NCBI GenBank assembly: GCA_018665385.1
Contig: JABJDN010000020.1
Span: forward strand, 1 to 7,790
Length of the DNA stretch: 7,790 nucleotides
Direction: 5' to 3'
Source of the DNA: Phycisphaerae bacterium
GTDB lineage: Bacteria > Planctomycetota > Phycisphaerae > Phycisphaerales > SM1A02
Position 1 is the first letter of the stretch, and each line of letters begins with the position of its first letter. Positions 5,206 through 7,790 of this stretch are shown in pieces. Both the position numbers and the translations under genes were made by a program. Below the pieces are notes generated by a model. That model worked only from the letters and a program-made list of their open reading frames with translations, was not told where the DNA came from and searched no databases.

Positions 5206-6746
5206 TGCAAGTCAAGATACAAATGGGAATGGTTTTTAACCTTGACAAATGTTTAGGATGTAACACTTGTACAGTAGCATGTAAGAACATTTGGACAAAC
5301 CGCGAAGGTGCGGAGTACATGTTCTGGAACAATGTTGAAACGAAGCCAGGTATTGGTTTTCCTAAACAGTGGGAAAATCAAGATAAATATAGGGGTGGGT
5401 GGAAACAGACGAGTAAATCTACACCGCAGTTACGGATTGGTTCTAGATTTTGGACCATGATGAATTTGTTTTATAACCCAGTCATGCCCCAGATGGAAGA
5501 ATACTACGGGCAAGGACCGGTCACTTACACGTACGAAGATCTTCACTCGACAAAACCAACAAAGTATTCTCAACCAGTTGCACGCCCAAAATCAATGATT
5601 ACTGGCAAAGAGGACATCGAAATAAATTACGGCGTGAACTGGGAAGACAACGGCGCAGGCGCTACAGTTGACGGTCTTGGTGCAATGGACAGCAACTTTG
5701 CAGAGATGTCAGATTCTGAACGAGATGCATTGTTGAAATTTCAAGATTCGTTTATCATGTATCTTCCGCGAATTTGTAATCACTGCATGAACCCTTGTTG
5801 TGTTGCAGCTTGCCCAAGTGGCGCGGGGTATAAACGAGAAGAAGACGGTGTTGTGCTCATCGACCAAAACAGATGTCGAGCATGGCGGTATTGTGTTTCT
5901 TCTTGTCCTTACAAAAAACCGTATTACAACTGGAAAACAGGCAAGATGGAAAAATGCATCTTGTGTTATCCACGACTTGAAGCAGGGCAGCCACCCGCAT
6001 GTTTTCATAGTTGCCCCGGTCGAATTAGATATATCGGTCCTCTTCTCTATGATATAGATCGCGTCGCTGAAATTGCGAATGTGCCAGAGCATGAACTCGT
6101 GGCAGCCCAGCGCGAACTCATTTTGGATCCCAACGATCCAGAAGTTATTGAAGCGGCTAAGCGTGCAGGTGTCAGTGATTCGTGGTTACAAGCATGCCAA
6201 AAATCGCCAATTTACAAAATGGTAGTCGATTGGGAAATTGCACTTCCGTTGCATCCTGAGTTTAGAACCCTTCCAGCATTATTCTATATTCCACCAGAAT
6301 CTCCAGTAAAAACGAAGAATGATGGCTCGGATTCACTTTCGATGGTCGGCGGCAAAACAGTCTTGCCTGATTTGAGTGAGTTTAGGTTGCCGATTAAATT
6401 CTTATCGTCCTTATTTTCTGCCGGTGACCCGAAGCCAGTTGAAAAAGCATTGCTAAGACAGTTGGCAATACGCGGCTATCGAAGGAGTATTCGCGTTGAG
6501 GGTAAGGCGGATCTTGATGTGTTGAAGGCAGTTGGGTTAACGGAAAAAGATGCAATTCACATGCATCGGTTACTAGCACTCGCACATTACCACGAGCGTT
6601 TTGTGGTTCCAACTACACGCAGGGAACGCACGGATAATGCACCGTTTGTCGAGCGTGGCTATGCAGGATTTAGTGAGATGACTCCAGGCAATCTTCCTCA
6701 AAGAAGTGTTACTTTTCACGGTAATCGAGAAGAGGTAGGGAGTTAA
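5205..6746 (+). CDS. narH: Respiratory nitrate reductase beta subunit NarH
   Basis: The 513-residue electron-transfer subunit carries electrons from NarI haem to NarG; E. coli NarH is about the same length. All four ferredoxin-like cysteine groups are present: C16/C19/C22/C26; C191/C194/C199/C203; C224/W227/C230/C234; and C251/C254/C266/C270. Trp227 takes the place of a cysteine exactly as in E. coli NarH, so one cluster should be [3Fe-4S] and the other three [4Fe-4S]. Typical NarH blocks are visible: NNVETKPGIGFP, GGW, KCILCYPRLEAGQP, GRIRYIG, LDPNDPEV and ALPLHPEFRTLP. Oddities are an extra cysteine next to a ligand (C198-C199, usually Ala-Cys), Gly208 in CPSGAGYKRE where Ile is usual, and Pro271 after the last ligand where E. 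coli has Val. No signal peptide is present, fitting a cytoplasmic NarGH dimer. Confidence 0.97.
   Translation: MQVKIQMGMVFNLDKCLGCNTCTVACKNIWTNREGAEYMFWNNVETKPGIGFPKQWENQDKYRGGWKQTSKSTPQLRIGSRFWTMMNLFYNPVMPQMEEYYGQGPVTYTYEDLHSTKPTKYSQPVARPKSMITGKEDIEINYGVNWEDNGAGATVDGLGAMDSNFAEMSDSERDALLKFQDSFIMYLPRICNHCMNPCCVAACPSGAGYKREEDGVVLIDQNRCRAWRYCVSSCPYKKPYYNWKTGKMEKCILCYPRLEAGQPPACFHSCPGRIRYIGPLLYDIDRVAEIANVPEHELVAAQRELILDPNDPEVIEAAKRAGVSDSWLQACQKSPIYKMVVDWEIALPLHPEFRTLPALFYIPPESPVKTKNDGSDSLSMVGGKTVLPDLSEFRLPIKFLSSLFSAGDPKPVEKALLRQLAIRGYRRSIRVEGKADLDVLKAVGLTEKDAIHMHRLLALAHYHERFVVPTTRRERTDNAPFVERGYAGFSEMTPGNLPQRSVTFHGNREEVGS
6731..6742 (+). promoter_or_regulatory. Ribosome binding site of narJ
   Basis: A double purine run, AGAGG (6731-6735) and AGGGAG (6737-6742), ends 6 bases before the narJ ATG at 6749. 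It lies within the last narH codons, so narJ initiation is probably coupled to narH termination. Confidence 0.7.
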
Positions 6747-6748
6747 TA

Positions 6749-7426
6749 ATGAATAAGCAATCTATTGCAGCAGGTTACCGATTGCTCGCTGAACTTTTTG
6801 TGAATCCATCACAAAGGGATGAAAGCAATATTTCTAACTGGATTATGAATGTCAAGGTGGACTTGCCGGATGTTGCAAATATTGTGGAACATTTTTTGAG
6901 GCTTGATGCATCTTTGAGTAGTAACGAGTATGTTTCTACATTAGAGCTTTCTCCGCCATGTCCATTATATTTAGGCACACATTTGTTTGAGGAACCATCA
7001 ACGTGTAGCGGGATCAGCTCTTCTCCAAGGAACGCATACATGCTTGAACTCGGTGGTGTGTATGAACATTTCGGTTTTGATTTGGGCTCCATTGAATTGC
7101 CAGATTTTTTGCCAGTGATGCTTGAATTCGCAGCATTAAGTCTTGAACAGGAAGAAAAAGACACGATTGGTTTGAGAAAACGATTCGTAGAAAAGTATTT
7201 ACGTCTTGGTATTCGCCCACTTTCAACTCGGCTCGAAAAATTTAAGAGTGACTATTTGTTACTGATGAGCGCAATTGAAATACTTGTAGAGAAAGATCTT
7301 CAACGAACAGCTGATCAACCTATGTGGGAGCCAAATGATGAAACAGCACAAAGTGTCCCACTTCCCGTACTTTCGAACAGCAATGTTGATGATGTTATAA
7401 AAAAATGTTATGAGATAGAATTATGA
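6749..7426 (+). CDS. narJ: Nitrate reductase assembly chaperone NarJ (TorD/NarJ family)
   Basis: A 225-residue protein of the all-helical TorD/NarJ chaperone family, which binds apo-NarG, guides molybdenum cofactor insertion and holds back membrane docking until NarG is complete. It is not part of the final enzyme. The diagnostic segment is residues 95-131, where NAYMLELGGVYEHFGF and ELPDFLPVMLEF match the E. coli NarJ pattern of YEQHG followed by ELPDHLPLYLEY. PLSTRLEKFKSDYLLLMSAI (157-176) is a later conserved helix. Residues 69-86 contain PPCPLYLGTHLFEE, a local variant of the family's LFEHVHG segment, with C71 and C86 nearby. The acidic, low-complexity tail is typical. The gene follows narH by 2 bases and overlaps the narI-like start by 4 bases. 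Confidence 0.9.
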   Translation: MNKQSIAAGYRLLAELFVNPSQRDESNISNWIMNVKVDLPDVANIVEHFLRLDASLSSNEYVSTLELSPPCPLYLGTHLFEEPSTCSGISSSPRNAYMLELGGVYEHFGFDLGSIELPDFLPVMLEFAALSLEQEEKDTIGLRKRFVEKYLRLGIRPLSTRLEKFKSDYLLLMSAIEILVEKDLQRTADQPMWEPNDETAQSVPLPVLSNSNVDDVIKKCYEIEL

Positions 7427-7790
7427 AACGAAAAAAATCTGAAAGTGCAATTATATTTATCTCTATGTTCGTGTTAGCGATATTGATTTGGTTTGTTTCT
7501 AGGAATCTAGCGGGGAGGCTCTCGCACGATGTAGTGGCTACTAATGGTGTCACATCCGAGTTGTATGCAATGCCACCCGCACCAAATTTTTCAGTTATGA
7601 GCGATCTTGGTGGCGTAACTGCAGCATTGCCTGACATTACAGAACTTGTTGGGCTTTCACTTTCGCAAGTTGATTGGCACCGAGAAAATTCACTACCCTC
7701 AGAAACGAGTTCATCAATAAACACATTTTTGTGGGGTGTATACCCATATCTTTGCATTTTGTTGTTCTTTCTTGTTCCAATCATTCGAAT
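7423..7790 (+). CDS. narI: Nitrate reductase gamma subunit NarI-like, N-terminally extended, 3' end missing
   Basis: The first 122 codons of a membrane protein. Residues 102-122 (FLWGVYPYLCILLFFLVPII then Arg) match the first transmembrane helix of NarI, the diheme b quinol-oxidising anchor (E. coli begins near FFFDIYPYIAG). The haem-ligating histidines lie beyond the window, so the family call rests on this segment and position. The preceding 98 residues are unusual: a basic start (MKRKK), a hydrophobic helix (about 9-25), then about 73 polar residues with several Pro and Ser. Classical NarI lacks this. Positive-inside logic puts the extra helix inside-to-outside and the linker outside the membrane, which agrees with NarI's known external N-terminus. 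The start overlaps narJ (ATGA) and has only a weak Shine-Dalgarno (GAGAT). Later ATGs at 7570 and 7597 have no better site. Confidence 0.8.
   Translation, partial: MKRKKSESAIIFISMFVLAILIWFVSRNLAGRLSHDVVATNGVTSELYAMPPAPNFSVMSDLGGVTAALPDITELVGLSLSQVDWHRENSLPSETSSSINTFLWGVYPYLCILLFFLVPIIR

Noticed and set aside
7395..7784. 129-codon minus-strand frame opposite the narI-like start
   Set aside because: The plus frame has a membrane-helix pattern, the NarI motif and an ATGA junction with narJ; the minus frame has no recognisable features.
1..7790. tRNA, rRNA, CRISPR array, insertion sequence or attachment site
   Set aside because: No cloverleaf-like segment, spaced identical repeats, transposase reading frame or terminal inverted repeat pair was seen on reading through the window.

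Overview
The window carries most of a bacterial respiratory nitrate reductase operon, all on the + strand, cut by both window edges. In order: the 3' part of an Rrf2-family regulator gene (1-423), a 151-base control region, an unusual DUF59/MIP18-like gene (575-1369), narG (1366-5145), narH (5205-6746), narJ (6749-7426) and the first 122 codons of a narI-like gene (7423 to the edge). Spacing is tight: ATGA overlaps join the DUF59 gene to narG and narJ to narI, 2 bases separate narH from narJ, and 59 bases separate narG from narH. One transcript is therefore likely. Most starts have clear Shine-Dalgarno sequences.

How the genes fit together: NarG (bis-MGD molybdenum plus one [4Fe-4S] cluster) and NarH (three [4Fe-4S] plus one [3Fe-4S]) keep every cofactor ligand I could align to E. 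coli NarGH from memory. NarJ is the chaperone that loads cofactor into NarG. NarI is the haem b membrane anchor that oxidises quinol. NarG has no Tat signal, so the catalytic dimer is predicted to face the cytoplasm, as in classical Nar. The DUF59-like protein is the non-canonical member. Its position and coupling to narG suggest a role in Fe-S or cofactor maturation of the reductase, but that is inference.

Control region: between the regulator gene and the first operon gene lie two perfect inverted repeats (475-487 and 490-513) and two possible -10 boxes (467-472 and 523-528). This suits local control by the adjacent Rrf2 protein, a family that includes the NO sensor NsrR and the Fe-S sensor IscR.

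Organism: bacterial, standard code, GC in the mid-40s by eye. The reductase sequence resembles Gram-positive/actinobacterial NarG as much as proteobacterial NarG. The Cys/His motif at the end of the regulator recalls Rrf2 proteins I associate with the Planctomycetes-Verrucomicrobia group. I cannot place it reliably.

The items most worth a second look are the DUF59-like lead gene with its unassigned C-terminal half, an N-terminal membrane-anchored extension of about 98 residues on NarI, the paired operator-like repeats, a 21-base palindrome inside narG, and a possible 16-residue ORF in the narG-narH gap.
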